The position numbers and the translations under genes were made by a program. Shown one piece after another: positions 25,666-33,968 of a stretch of 64,000 nt of DNA. Numbering within the stretch: the first letter of the stretch is position 1; every line of letters starts with the position of its first letter. The stretch is from Candidatus Rifleibacteriota bacterium (GTDB lineage: Bacteria > Muiribacteriota > Ozemobacteria > Ozemobacterales > Ozemobacteraceae): assembly GCA_015232575.1 (NCBI GenBank), contig JADFZL010000020.1, forward strand, positions 71,156-135,155. Reading direction: 5' to 3'. The notes under the pieces were generated by a model that was not told where the DNA came from, did no database searches, and saw only the letters and a list, made by a program, of their open reading frames with translations.

Positions 25666-26433
25666 TCACATTTTCATTCCATAACCGCCATCAACGCTGA
25701 TCACCTGTCCGGTGATGAACGAAGCAGAATCACTCGCCAGAAATGCCACGACTGAAGCTATTTCCTGCGGTTTTCCGAAACGATCAAGCAACATTCTCGG
25801 CAGAACTCTGTCTTTGTGTTCATTCAAAACGCCTTCGGACATTTCAGTTAATACCGGTCCGGGTGCAACAGCATTTACAAGTATTCCGCGGGGAGCCAGT
25901 TCAATTGCCAGTGCTCTGGTCAAACCTTCAATGCCCGCTTTGGAAGCGACATAATTAGACTGCCCGCGTCCGCCTTTCTGGGCAACTATGGATGAAATAT
26001 TGATGATTCTTCCCCAGCGTCTGCGAAGCATATACTTTCCGCAAGCCCTGGACATGAAAAAAGCGCCATCCAGATTGGTAGAAAGCACTTTCCGCCACGT
26101 TTCGTCTTCCATACCAAGAGCTGGAGCATCTTCTGAAATGGCTGCGTTGTTCACAAGGATATCAACACCACCAAACTCTTCAGCAACTCCCTCAACAGCT
26201 TCCTGACACGAATTTGAATTGGCAAGGTCAATTGGTACAACAGTAACTCCCGGGTTCTTCGGGAAGTCATTGACGATCATCCGGGATGTTTCAAGGGCTC
26301 CATCCTCTCTCTTATGATATCCAATGGCAACAACAAGCCCCATTTTTGCCAATTCGAGACATATTGCACGCCCAATTCCGCGAGATCCGCCAGTTACGAG
26401 AGCTACACGATGACTTCGTTCAGTCTGCTTCAT
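25666..26433 (-). CDS. FabG-like short-chain dehydrogenase/reductase
   Basis: 255 residues, first gene of the HgcAB-like operon. Motifs are VTGGSRGIGRAI (cofactor loop), ILVNNAAIS, INISSIVAQKGG and the active-site SNYVASKAG (YxxxK). The end (SASFITGQVISVDGGYGMK) is typical of 3-oxoacyl-ACP reductases and related alcohol dehydrogenases. There is no carrier protein nearby, unlike the SDR at 4798-5547, so the substrate may be a small alcohol or ketone. ATG at 26433 follows AAAGGGCGG with a longish spacing. About 260 nt of AT-rich DNA precedes it and probably carries the operon promoter. Confidence 0.88.
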   Translation of the reverse strand: MKQTERSHRVALVTGGSRGIGRAICLELAKMGLVVAIGYHKREDGALETSRMIVNDFPKNPGVTVVPIDLANSNSCQEAVEGVAEEFGGVDILVNNAAISEDAPALGMEDETWRKVLSTNLDGAFFMSRACGKYMLRRRWGRIINISSIVAQKGGRGQSNYVASKAGIEGLTRALAIELAPRGILVNAVAPGPVLTEMSEGVLNEHKDRVLPRMLLDRFGKPQEIASVVAFLASDSASFITGQVISVDGGYGMKM

Positions 26434-26690
26434 TATAAGACCGCCCTTTTGTTATTTTCGAGAAAAGGTCAAAACCGTTCCTAAAGAAATTCAGCAAAAG
26501 CAATTCTCTTCATTTATTAAAACACTCCATGTTCGCGGCAAATGCTGGAAATTTTATCTTTAAATGGCTCAATATCAAACACAATTCACCACCAGTGAAA
26601 ATTTTATTTCTGTATCAAAAAACTGGCTCTTTCTCAAAAAAATATAACACACGAACTTTCGCGATTCAATAACATTTTACCATCGAGATA

Positions 26691-28007
26691 TCATGGATTT
26701 ACAAATCCGAGATTATTTAATCCTCGCTGAATATCGCAATCCTGCATCAGAAGTTTCCAGAGGAGGCCGGTGCGATAATTTTCGATCATAATGATTTCGG
26801 GACCCTGATCAATTGCAAGAGATGAAGTGGCATACCAGTTTCTGTGAATACTGAATGAATCGACGAATCCGTATTCTCCCCAGATTTTTTCACCAAGCTG
26901 CTCATAAAAGTATCTGATAGCTCTCATCGACTGCAACGGAGTATAAGGAATAGACGAAATCGCAGCAGAAGGAGTTATTACCCCAAGGTCATTTGTCGGA
27001 GAATGTGCCGAATAACCTTCATAGTTGTCACTCGCAGTAAGCCCCCAGCACTCTTTTGAATAACCTTTATATCGCTTCGGATTCAGTGCGCAGTAATGAT
27101 AATTAATCATTGAATGATTAATATTCTGCTGCATGTAATCAGCATATCTATCGTGAAGTTTATGCGGATCAATTCCAAGGAATGAATAATGTGTAAAGAA
27201 AAGCGGACCTCCGAAGTCATAGCCGAGCGAAAGTTTATAGCGCCTGTAATAGGTTTTTCCATTATAAAATTCCGGAGCTGATGTCCAGCCTTTGTGGTAA
27301 GCATCTGAATCAATCGGATGTGATGGAGAAGAAGCTGCAAGAATGTAAGTTATAAGACATTCATTGTATCCCTTTATTGCATGGTTCATTTTCCATGCAT
27401 GATTTGCAGACCAGTGCCAGTACAACTGCTTTTCACCGCGTGTATACCAGTCCCATTCAACCTGATGCCAGAGATAGTCAATTTTTCTTCTCAGCTCACG
27501 TTCTGAATCATTGTCTGAATCAAAATAATTTTTTATTGTCAATAAACCCTGTACAAGATAAGATGTTTCAACAATATCGCCGCCGTCGTCATATTTACTG
27601 AAGGAAATTGGTTTTCCGGTTTTTCCATCAATCCAATGCGGCCATGCTCCATGAAACCGGTCCGCTTTTTCAAGGAAATCAACCATTACATGACAGCGAT
27701 GTAAAACTTCGCTTCTATCGATCCAGCCTCTTTCGACGCCAACTATCCAGCACATCAGACCGAATCCCGTTCCTCCGCTGGTAACCATGTCCGGAGCAGT
27801 ATCCCGCTCTGGTGCCATAAAACACTTTGGATGAGCAAACTCCCAGAAATATCTCAGAGTCTGTTTTTGTACTACATTAAGAAGCTCGTCATCAGTAAGG
27901 TTTTTTAATAATCCGGTTTTTTCAATCGCCAAACCAGAAGAAACAATAATTCCAAAAGCCAGCAAAAAACAAAATATATAAAATCTGTTCTTCCTGAAAT
28001 AAAACAT
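26691..28007 (-). CDS. secreted GH144-like glucoamylase-family protein (probable beta-1,2-glucanase)
   Basis: 438 residues from the ATG at 28007 (GGAG eight bases upstream). A signal peptide (FYIFCFLLAFGIIVSSGLA) is followed by LLNVVQKQTLRYFWEFAHP and then TSGGTGFGLMCWIVGVERGW, the opening of the glucoamylase-like (PF10091) domain. Later landmarks are GGDIVETSYLVQGLL, FGGPLFFTHYSFLGIDPHKL, CWGLTASDNYEGYSAHSP, ITPSAAISSIPYTPLQSM and GFVDSF. Characterised members (GH144) cut beta-1,2-glucans, and this would act in the periplasm or outside. The length is normal. The gene stands alone, with no sugar transporter beside it. Confidence 0.85.
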   Translation of the reverse strand: MFYFRKNRFYIFCFLLAFGIIVSSGLAIEKTGLLKNLTDDELLNVVQKQTLRYFWEFAHPKCFMAPERDTAPDMVTSGGTGFGLMCWIVGVERGWIDRSEVLHRCHVMVDFLEKADRFHGAWPHWIDGKTGKPISFSKYDDGGDIVETSYLVQGLLTIKNYFDSDNDSERELRRKIDYLWHQVEWDWYTRGEKQLYWHWSANHAWKMNHAIKGYNECLITYILAASSPSHPIDSDAYHKGWTSAPEFYNGKTYYRRYKLSLGYDFGGPLFFTHYSFLGIDPHKLHDRYADYMQQNINHSMINYHYCALNPKRYKGYSKECWGLTASDNYEGYSAHSPTNDLGVITPSAAISSIPYTPLQSMRAIRYFYEQLGEKIWGEYGFVDSFSIHRNWYATSSLAIDQGPEIIMIENYRTGLLWKLLMQDCDIQRGLNNLGFVNP

Positions 28008-28125
28008 CACACATTCTCCATTCTTGATTTATTCCAATTTATAGAATTCATTCGCACCGTTTTCCACGAACTAACCGGAATTAAGATAAAGACCCTTTCC
28101 CTCACCGCTGTGAACTTAAGAAACA

Positions 28126-28153
28126 AGATCTCTCCCTTCCGGTCGAGATGACA
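28126..28153. repeat. REP-like unit, copy 4
   Basis: AGATCTCTCCCTTCCGGTCG and then AGATGACA, a near-consensus unit in the gap between the glucanase gene and the propeller gene. The rest of the 280-nt gap shows nothing recognisable. Confidence 0.7.
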
Positions 28154-28289
28154 ACGAACCATTACTGAATGGCAGACATTTCAGAGGGCACATAACTGTA
28201 AATCGAATTGTTGAGTGGACACGTATTATTTCTAATTACAGCAAATGCCAACGGAAGTTGTCAAATTATTGAGGTTTGTGGAGAGAGTA

Positions 28290-30662
28290 TCATTTTGTCC
28301 ATCTGTAGACAGCAAAGTCGTCTGCGACAAAAAGAAATGGATCAGAAACAGCAATGCTTCTGATCGGTGTTTCAACTTTTATCGTCTGCCACTTTCCATC
28401 TTGACACATTGCTGCACCGCCGCTACCGCTTTCAGAAAAAGAAACCCAGAAACATTCCGAATTCAAATCATCAATCGCTGCGCCGGTATATTTCCTCATC
28501 ATTCCTGAATCTGTTACCGGAATATATTTCTTTCCATCGAAAAACATAATCCGGTTTTCACCAACAATCAGAATTGAACCATTCGGCATCTGCTTCAGAC
28601 ACTTTATCTGGCCTGGCTTCCCAACCATCTGATCAGATAGTTTTTTAAATCCCTCACCATCAAAAATATGCAAACCGCCAGCCTGCGTTCCCATGAGTAT
28701 ATAATAAGGAGTTCCAAGTAGAGAAGTAATTTTTTCAGTTTTATTTTCAGTCATTTCATAAAGAGAAAGGGCCTTTGAAGCATTAACAATATCAAATTCC
28801 CTTTGATAGCCCCCTATTAAGCCAAGTTCCTTCAGATATGAAGTGCCAGTAACTGTTCCCATGGAAAGAAGACCTTTCACACTGTCAATCCTGTAGGAAA
28901 AGAAGTATTCCCCAAAAAACTGAGCCAGTTGCTCAGAAATCTGAGATTCGTCGCCCCCAGAAACATATATTTTTGAATTGGCGCCGATGTCAATAACGTC
29001 AATCTTTTGAGACGGCAAACCATCTTTTGATCCAAAATTCCGCCATTTATTTTTATCATCAAGCATCCAGACACCTCGGTCGCCCGTAACCCATAGTCGG
29101 CCTGAGGAATCAATATCCACATCTGAAACATTCAAATGAAATCCTGGAATAAAAGGCTCTTTATAATGATTAACCAATTCAATATTTTTCGGAGAATAAA
29201 CAAGCAGACCTGCCTTCTCAGAACAGATGTAGAGGTTTTCCCCAAGAATTTTCACCTTATTTGATTTTCCGTTCCAGACTAACTGCGAGTCCTTATTTGA
29301 AGAAATTGTAAAATCACGATAGCGTAGAATTCCGGAGTTTTTTGTTCCTATCCACGTTTCACCGCTTGCATCTCCCGAAATACAGGTGACTGAATTTCCC
29401 GGAAGCTTAGAATTATCAGTCGTATAATTTCTTTTTATACCATCGTTCGCATAAAAAATAACACCCGAATCATTTGTACCAACCCAGAACCCCTTAAGAA
29501 GAGACGAACTCATTAGCCGCTCCAGTTCCTTACTATTTTTTGCAAGGTCCGGACTCGCCATCTCTCCCCACTTCATGCAAATATTAAAAAATTCATCTGA
29601 CTTTTTCGTCCACAAATATGAAGTATGATTTGAAGGATTCTTAAACCATGGCACCATTGCTTCTATTTTTTCATAAAGTTTCTTTGTTTCAGGATCAACT
29701 TCAACGGTCTGTCCTTCAACATGACTTTTTGCTGAATCAAGGAAACTCTCGAAAGAATTGATCTCATCGGAACGATCCATTTTAAAAGGAATGTCATTTA
29801 ATCCAGGAGTTAAAAACATAGACTTAATCCAGAGATCCGGAATAAAATAGTTCATGTTTTTTCCATCATATTTCCACAAAGCGTTTGATGTACCAATAAG
29901 CGTTGCTGATGCAATATTCTGAAATGCCTGAACCCAGCCGGAATCATGCATTTCAGCAAAAAGTGGAGAAACAATGTTGTTTTCAATTTTGACTATTCCC
30001 TGATTTCCACCAAAAAGCGACAAACCGTTTCGAATAATTCCACAGCATGCCCCAATCGGATTAACATTCCCCGGATCATTCGCAGGAAAAAGCTGCCCTT
30101 CATGAAACAGACATATTCCATTGTCAGTACAGGCCCATATTGAATCATTATTTTTAAGAAGAAACTGAATTTTCCATGCAACTGGTCGCGAACTGGTTAA
30201 AGTGCTGAAACTGAAGCTGTCGTTTTCAGCTTTTATTCCAATTATTCCATCCGGAGTGCCGGCAAGATATTTTCCCGGCGAATGACTTATTATCGTTGAA
30301 ACGGTCCTGGAATTAAATGGCGGAAAGGATTCAGGTGAAAAACAAAGCCATTTGTTGTCCTTGAAAATCATTAACCCTTTATCTGCACTTCCGGCGAGAA
30401 CAATTCCCTCGTCGGAAAGGATTGAAAGTATTTCATTTGATGGAAGCCCCGTAAGGGTATTGTGCACCTCAAAATAACCTTTTTTTATCGGAACCGGCTG
30501 ATTTATTGGCGGAGAAGGAACTTCAAAGTGCTGCGGTCCAGGTTCAGGATTACACGAAAAGGTCGGAAAACTAAGCAATATTTCACAAATTGCACAGACA
30601 AAAGCAAATAATACTTTTATTGCAATTCCTCTTCCCAAGACATACCTCCAAAAAAGATTCAT
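28290..30662 (-). CDS. secreted beta-propeller (two-component-regulator propeller-type) protein
   Basis: 790 residues. An N-terminal signal (VLFAFVCAICEILLSFPTFSC) ends in a possible lipobox, so the protein may be lipid-anchored. The body has propeller blades of the Reg_prop type: YFEVHNTLTGLPSNEILSIL, ILAGSADKGLMIFKDNKW, TWIGTKNSGILRYRDF, RLWVTGDRGVWMLDDKN and DGLPSQKIDVIDIG. Such blades usually form the sensor of hybrid kinases. Here no kinase follows, so it is a free propeller, perhaps a binding or scaffold protein. Two starts are possible: ATG at 30662 (AAAGG upstream) or TTG at 30638 (GGAGG upstream). Confidence 0.78.
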   Translation of the reverse strand: MNLFWRYVLGRGIAIKVLFAFVCAICEILLSFPTFSCNPEPGPQHFEVPSPPINQPVPIKKGYFEVHNTLTGLPSNEILSILSDEGIVLAGSADKGLMIFKDNKWLCFSPESFPPFNSRTVSTIISHSPGKYLAGTPDGIIGIKAENDSFSFSTLTSSRPVAWKIQFLLKNNDSIWACTDNGICLFHEGQLFPANDPGNVNPIGACCGIIRNGLSLFGGNQGIVKIENNIVSPLFAEMHDSGWVQAFQNIASATLIGTSNALWKYDGKNMNYFIPDLWIKSMFLTPGLNDIPFKMDRSDEINSFESFLDSAKSHVEGQTVEVDPETKKLYEKIEAMVPWFKNPSNHTSYLWTKKSDEFFNICMKWGEMASPDLAKNSKELERLMSSSLLKGFWVGTNDSGVIFYANDGIKRNYTTDNSKLPGNSVTCISGDASGETWIGTKNSGILRYRDFTISSNKDSQLVWNGKSNKVKILGENLYICSEKAGLLVYSPKNIELVNHYKEPFIPGFHLNVSDVDIDSSGRLWVTGDRGVWMLDDKNKWRNFGSKDGLPSQKIDVIDIGANSKIYVSGGDESQISEQLAQFFGEYFFSYRIDSVKGLLSMGTVTGTSYLKELGLIGGYQREFDIVNASKALSLYEMTENKTEKITSLLGTPYYILMGTQAGGLHIFDGEGFKKLSDQMVGKPGQIKCLKQMPNGSILIVGENRIMFFDGKKYIPVTDSGMMRKYTGAAIDDLNSECFWVSFSESGSGGAAMCQDGKWQTIKVETPIRSIAVSDPFLFVADDFAVYRWTK

Positions 30663-30839
30663 GCTTCAACCTTTAAGTAGAAAATACATTGAAGTGGTTA
30701 TTTGTTCAAGAAAAAGTATACGTTTGTCCGATTATATCACTTTTATCTTGCTTTTTTTCCTATAGCATATTATTTTATTGCGACTTCTCAGGAAACCATT
30801 TTATCTCAGAATGGAACTATCTGAAACAGGAGAGAAAAC

Positions 30840-31853
30840 GTGAAGAAATCGCATTCAATCGGAATTGTTGGCGCTACCGGAGCTGTTGGAAAAAAGTTCA
30901 TGCAGGTATTGCAGGAACACAGAATAACTCCCAAAAATCTCAGGCTTTTTGCATCGCAGAAAAGCAAAGGAACAAAACTTGCTTTTAATAATCACGAATA
31001 CGAGGTGGAATCCCTCGAAGAAAGCGATTTCAAAGGTCTTGATATTGTATTTTTCTCGGCTGGAACAGATATTAGTAAAGACCACTGCCCGAGAGCAGTT
31101 AAAGCCGGAGCAATTGTAATAGACAATTCAAATGCTTTCAGAGCCGATCCTGACGTTCCTCTCATTGTTCCGGAAGTAAATCCGCATGCTTTAAAAAATC
31201 ACCGTGGACTGATTGCAAATCCGAACTGCTCAACAATTCAGATGCTTGTCGCAATTGCACCGATTCATAGAATTAATCCAATCAAACGTATCGTTGTATC
31301 AACTTACCAATCTGTCTCAGGCACCGGAATTGAAGCGATTGATATATTAAAACGTCAGGCAGAAGCTTTTCTGAAAGCTGAGACTTTTCCAGGCGGTGTT
31401 TATCCGCATCAGATAGCATTCAACCTGTTTCCGCACATCGACATTTTCCTCGAAAACGGGCTTTGCCGCGAAGAAGAAAAAATGGTTTTTGAAACCAGAA
31501 AAATTCTGGAATCAGACATTCCTGTTTGCCCGACAACTGTGAGAGTTCCAGTCTTTTTCTGCCACAGTGAAGCAGTTAATCTTGAATTAACGAATCCGTA
31601 TGAGCTCGATCAAATTCGCAAACTGCTTTCAGAAAGCCCCGGAATAACTATGATGGATACACCCGAAAAAAATGTTTATCCAACTCCGATTCAGTGCCAG
31701 GATAAAGACGATGTGTTCATCGGAAGACTGCGCCGCGACAACAGCGCAAAAAATGCTCTCAACATGTGGGTTGTATCAGACAATCTGCGCCGTGGAGCTG
31801 CTACAAATGGAGTTTTGATATACAAATATCTGGCCGAAAATAACATGATATAA
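30840..31853 (+). CDS. asd: aspartate-semialdehyde dehydrogenase
   Basis: 337 residues, starting at GTG with AGGAG eight bases upstream. It has the nucleotide loop GIVGATGAVGKKF, SAGTDISKDHCPRAVKAGAIVIDNS (split by the usual loop), active-site Cys130 in NPNCSTIQM, and QSVSGTG. It reduces aspartyl phosphate to aspartate semialdehyde, the branch point to lysine, diaminopimelate, methionine and threonine. The length is normal. The next gene, a Nudix hydrolase, starts 12 nt later, so the two are co-transcribed. Other lysine pathway genes are not in the window. Confidence 0.95.
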   Translation: MKKSHSIGIVGATGAVGKKFMQVLQEHRITPKNLRLFASQKSKGTKLAFNNHEYEVESLEESDFKGLDIVFFSAGTDISKDHCPRAVKAGAIVIDNSNAFRADPDVPLIVPEVNPHALKNHRGLIANPNCSTIQMLVAIAPIHRINPIKRIVVSTYQSVSGTGIEAIDILKRQAEAFLKAETFPGGVYPHQIAFNLFPHIDIFLENGLCREEEKMVFETRKILESDIPVCPTTVRVPVFFCHSEAVNLELTNPYELDQIRKLLSESPGITMMDTPEKNVYPTPIQCQDKDDVFIGRLRRDNSAKNALNMWVVSDNLRRGAATNGVLIYKYLAENNMI

Positions 31854-31865
31854 CATACGAAATCT

Positions 31866-32336
31866 ATGAAACTTGCAACACTTTGTTATCTGAAACAGAA
31901 CGGAAAGACACTTTTCCTTTTCAGAGGGAAAAGAGAAAACGATATTCATCTTGGAAAATGGAACGGGCTTGGCGGAAAATTCGAACCTGGTGAAAGCCCG
32001 GAAGAATGTGCAAAAAGGGAAATACTTGAAGAATCTGGTTATCAGGCTGAAAAGCTTATTCTGAAAGGATTCATCACTTTTCCGAAATTTGCAAAAAACG
32101 AAGACTGGTATGTATTTGTATTCAAGGTAACAGAATTTTCGGGTGAAATGCTGAATTCAAAAGACATCCCCGAGGGAACGCTTGAATGGATCGACGACAG
32201 CAGAATAAGCGCTCTGCCAATGTGGGAGGGAGACAGCATTTTCCTTCAATGGCTGGACAAACCCGGACAGTTCTCAGGAAAATTCTGTTATGAAAACGGA
32301 AAGCTGATCAGCCATGAATCAGCTTTCTACAATTGA
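31866..32336 (+). CDS. Nudix hydrolase, MutT-like
   Basis: 156 residues. The Nudix box is complete: GKFEPGESPEECAKREILEE followed by SG, residues ~37-58, fitting GX5EX7REUXEEXGU. Upstream KWNGLGGK is typical of 8-oxo-dGTP diphosphatases (MutT/MTH1-like), which clean the nucleotide pool. A DIPEGTLEWIDDSRISALPMW-type segment follows, common in this group (split across 32160-32225). It is 12 nt downstream of asd with a weak ribosome site. The substrate is inferred from the family only. Confidence 0.88.
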   Translation: MKLATLCYLKQNGKTLFLFRGKRENDIHLGKWNGLGGKFEPGESPEECAKREILEESGYQAEKLILKGFITFPKFAKNEDWYVFVFKVTEFSGEMLNSKDIPEGTLEWIDDSRISALPMWEGDSIFLQWLDKPGQFSGKFCYENGKLISHESAFYN

Positions 32337-32337
32337 T

Positions 32338-33099
32338 CTATTTCTTATTCAGCCAGGCGTCAGCAAGGCGTCTGGCTTCAGCTATTTCTTCAGGTTTCAT
32401 GCTGCTTTTCAAAATATCTCTTTTCAGTAGTGTCCACCCTTTCTGCATTGATGGAGCTACTCCAAAAGTGACAATGTGAAACCATTTATATGCTTCTATA
32501 AGGTTTTTTTCGGTGCCATTACCTTCCTCATACATAACACCAACACAATACTGACAGGCAAAATCACCCAGCTCTGCTCCACGCAGGTACCAGTTAAAAG
32601 CCTTTACATAATCTTTAGGTATTCCTTCACCTAGATCGTAACAGATGGCCATTCTTCTGATAGCCAAATCAAAACCTTGATCGGCAGCTTTATTATACCA
32701 GACGAATGCCTCAGATCTACTTGCTTTAACATTTGAAGTCTGTGGCTCAAATAGAATTTCGCCAACCAGATACTGCGCTTCAGCCCGTCCCTGTTGTGCA
32801 GCCAGCATAAGCCATTTCAAGGCTTCAGCATGATCTTTCTTAACTCCAAGACCACGATAGTACATTACACCCAATCTTATCTGAGCAACAAGATTTCCAT
32901 CTTTTGCATATTTTTGAAAAAGCTCACGTGCCATTCCATAATCTTCAAAGAAAAAAGCCCTCTCAGCAATCGCAAAATCGTCATTTCCAGAGACAGAAGA
33001 ACATGAAGCAACAATAAGAAACAATAACAAGATAAATTTAATTCGGCACTCCAAATTGAAGAACAATTTTGTCCTGAATAGTGTTGACCTGGTTTGCAT
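32338..33099 (-). CDS. Sel1-repeat lipoprotein
   Basis: 253 residues; ATG at 33099 with AGGAG nine bases upstream. The N-terminal hydrophobic stretch ends in LIVASCSS, a lipobox, so it is probably lipid-anchored. Four to five Sel1 (TPR-like) repeats follow, for example AQIRLGVMYYRGLGVKKDHA, AQYLVGEILFE, AIRRMAICYDLGEGIPKDYV and CQYCVGVMYEEGNGTEKNLI. Such repeats form helical solenoids for protein contacts. The partner is unknown. Its stop lies 1 nt from the converging Nudix gene end. Confidence 0.9.
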   Translation of the reverse strand: MQTRSTLFRTKLFFNLECRIKFILLLFLIVASCSSVSGNDDFAIAERAFFFEDYGMARELFQKYAKDGNLVAQIRLGVMYYRGLGVKKDHAEALKWLMLAAQQGRAEAQYLVGEILFEPQTSNVKASRSEAFVWYNKAADQGFDLAIRRMAICYDLGEGIPKDYVKAFNWYLRGAELGDFACQYCVGVMYEEGNGTEKNLIEAYKWFHIVTFGVAPSMQKGWTLLKRDILKSSMKPEEIAEARRLADAWLNKK

Positions 33100-33168
33100 G
33101 AAAATTTCTCCTGAGTTTATGGGAATTTTATTACCATCATATCGTCAAAAACCGTGAAAAACTAAAAA

Positions 33169-33209
33169 TAAAAAAGCCCCGCGCAAACTAACTGCACTCG
33201 GGCTTTTTT
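33169..33209 (-). terminator. terminator of the small gene at 33236
   Basis: AAAAAAGCCC pairs with GGGCTTTTTT around a loop of about 20 nt. Read on the minus strand it follows the stop of the 33236-33553 gene. It could also end plus-strand transcription, though no plus-strand gene ends nearby. Confidence 0.85.
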
Positions 33210-33235
33210 AAAGCTGTAAGCTTTTCTTAGAAGAA

Positions 33236-33553
33236 TCAGGCTTTGATGTCAATTATTGAACCGAGCATCTGATTCTTAACTTTAGTAAGCTTAGCTCCAG
33301 CAGCCGTAATATTTTCGGCTTTTATCATTTCAGTCATGGCAGAAGGTAAATCGGAAAGTTTAGAAGTAGCAGCAGTACTGTCAACCTCTGGAGCAGGTCT
33401 TCTTTCCGGAGCCTTAACCCGTTGAGGAGCTTCCTGCTGACCAACATTTTCTGCTCCCGAAGGCTGTTTAACCTGCGAATTAACACGAGGCTCCACCAGA
33501 TTGTTCATCATCTGATAGCCTGCATACAAAGCATTATTGTTTCCGATGTTCAT
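33236..33553 (-). CDS. small protein resembling YjfB-like putative motility proteins
   Basis: 105 residues from the ATG at 33553, preceded by GGGAGGTG, a strong ribosome site; the longer frame to 33571 is not needed. The middle (VKQPSGAENVGQQEAPQRVK and on) is Pro/Gln/Glu-rich and flexible. The end, ITAAGAKLTKVKNQMLGSIIDIKA, resembles the C-terminus of short YjfB-type proteins found near motility genes. No flagellar gene is here, so the role is uncertain. It is followed by a clear terminator. Confidence 0.6.
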   Translation of the reverse strand: MNIGNNNALYAGYQMMNNLVEPRVNSQVKQPSGAENVGQQEAPQRVKAPERRPAPEVDSTAATSKLSDLPSAMTEMIKAENITAAGAKLTKVKNQMLGSIIDIKA

Positions 33554-33837
33554 ATCACACCTCCCGGACATTTCCCTGGACCGCCCAAAATCGATACTCT
33601 ATAAGAAGCGATCACATTTTTTTAAATCGACAGAAAAAATCTATCCCGATTTTTTTCTCAATTCAGGTATATATTAAGTATATTTAATTACTACCAATTT
33701 GCCAAGTTTTTTTTTCATATCAGTGTACATTTCTTTTACACCTCTTTTTCGGAAATGCGTTCAGCCGATTGTGAAACAAATTACATGGCTTTTCTGATGA
33801 GATCACAAGTCAGATGAAACCGCCTGCTGCTTTTTTT

Positions 33838-33884
33838 GCCGCTTACTGCAAATGAGTTGATTTTTTTCAAATAAATACTATTAT
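33838..33884 (+). promoter_or_regulatory. putative promoter and shared upstream motif
   Basis: TTGATT (33857-33862) and TATTAT (33879-33884), 16 bases apart, form a plausible sigma70-type promoter. It overlaps GCCGCTTACTGCAAATGAGT (from 33838), which recurs in changed form at 35828. It lies about 85 nt ahead of the secreted protein gene. The rest of the 33554-33968 gap shows nothing else. Confidence 0.5.
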
Positions 33885-33968
33885 GGAGCATATAATGTTC
33901 TTTTAATGTAAAAAAACAGTCATTCCTTTAATACGTGAAAAAATTACTTGTTTGCGAGGGAAACAAAG

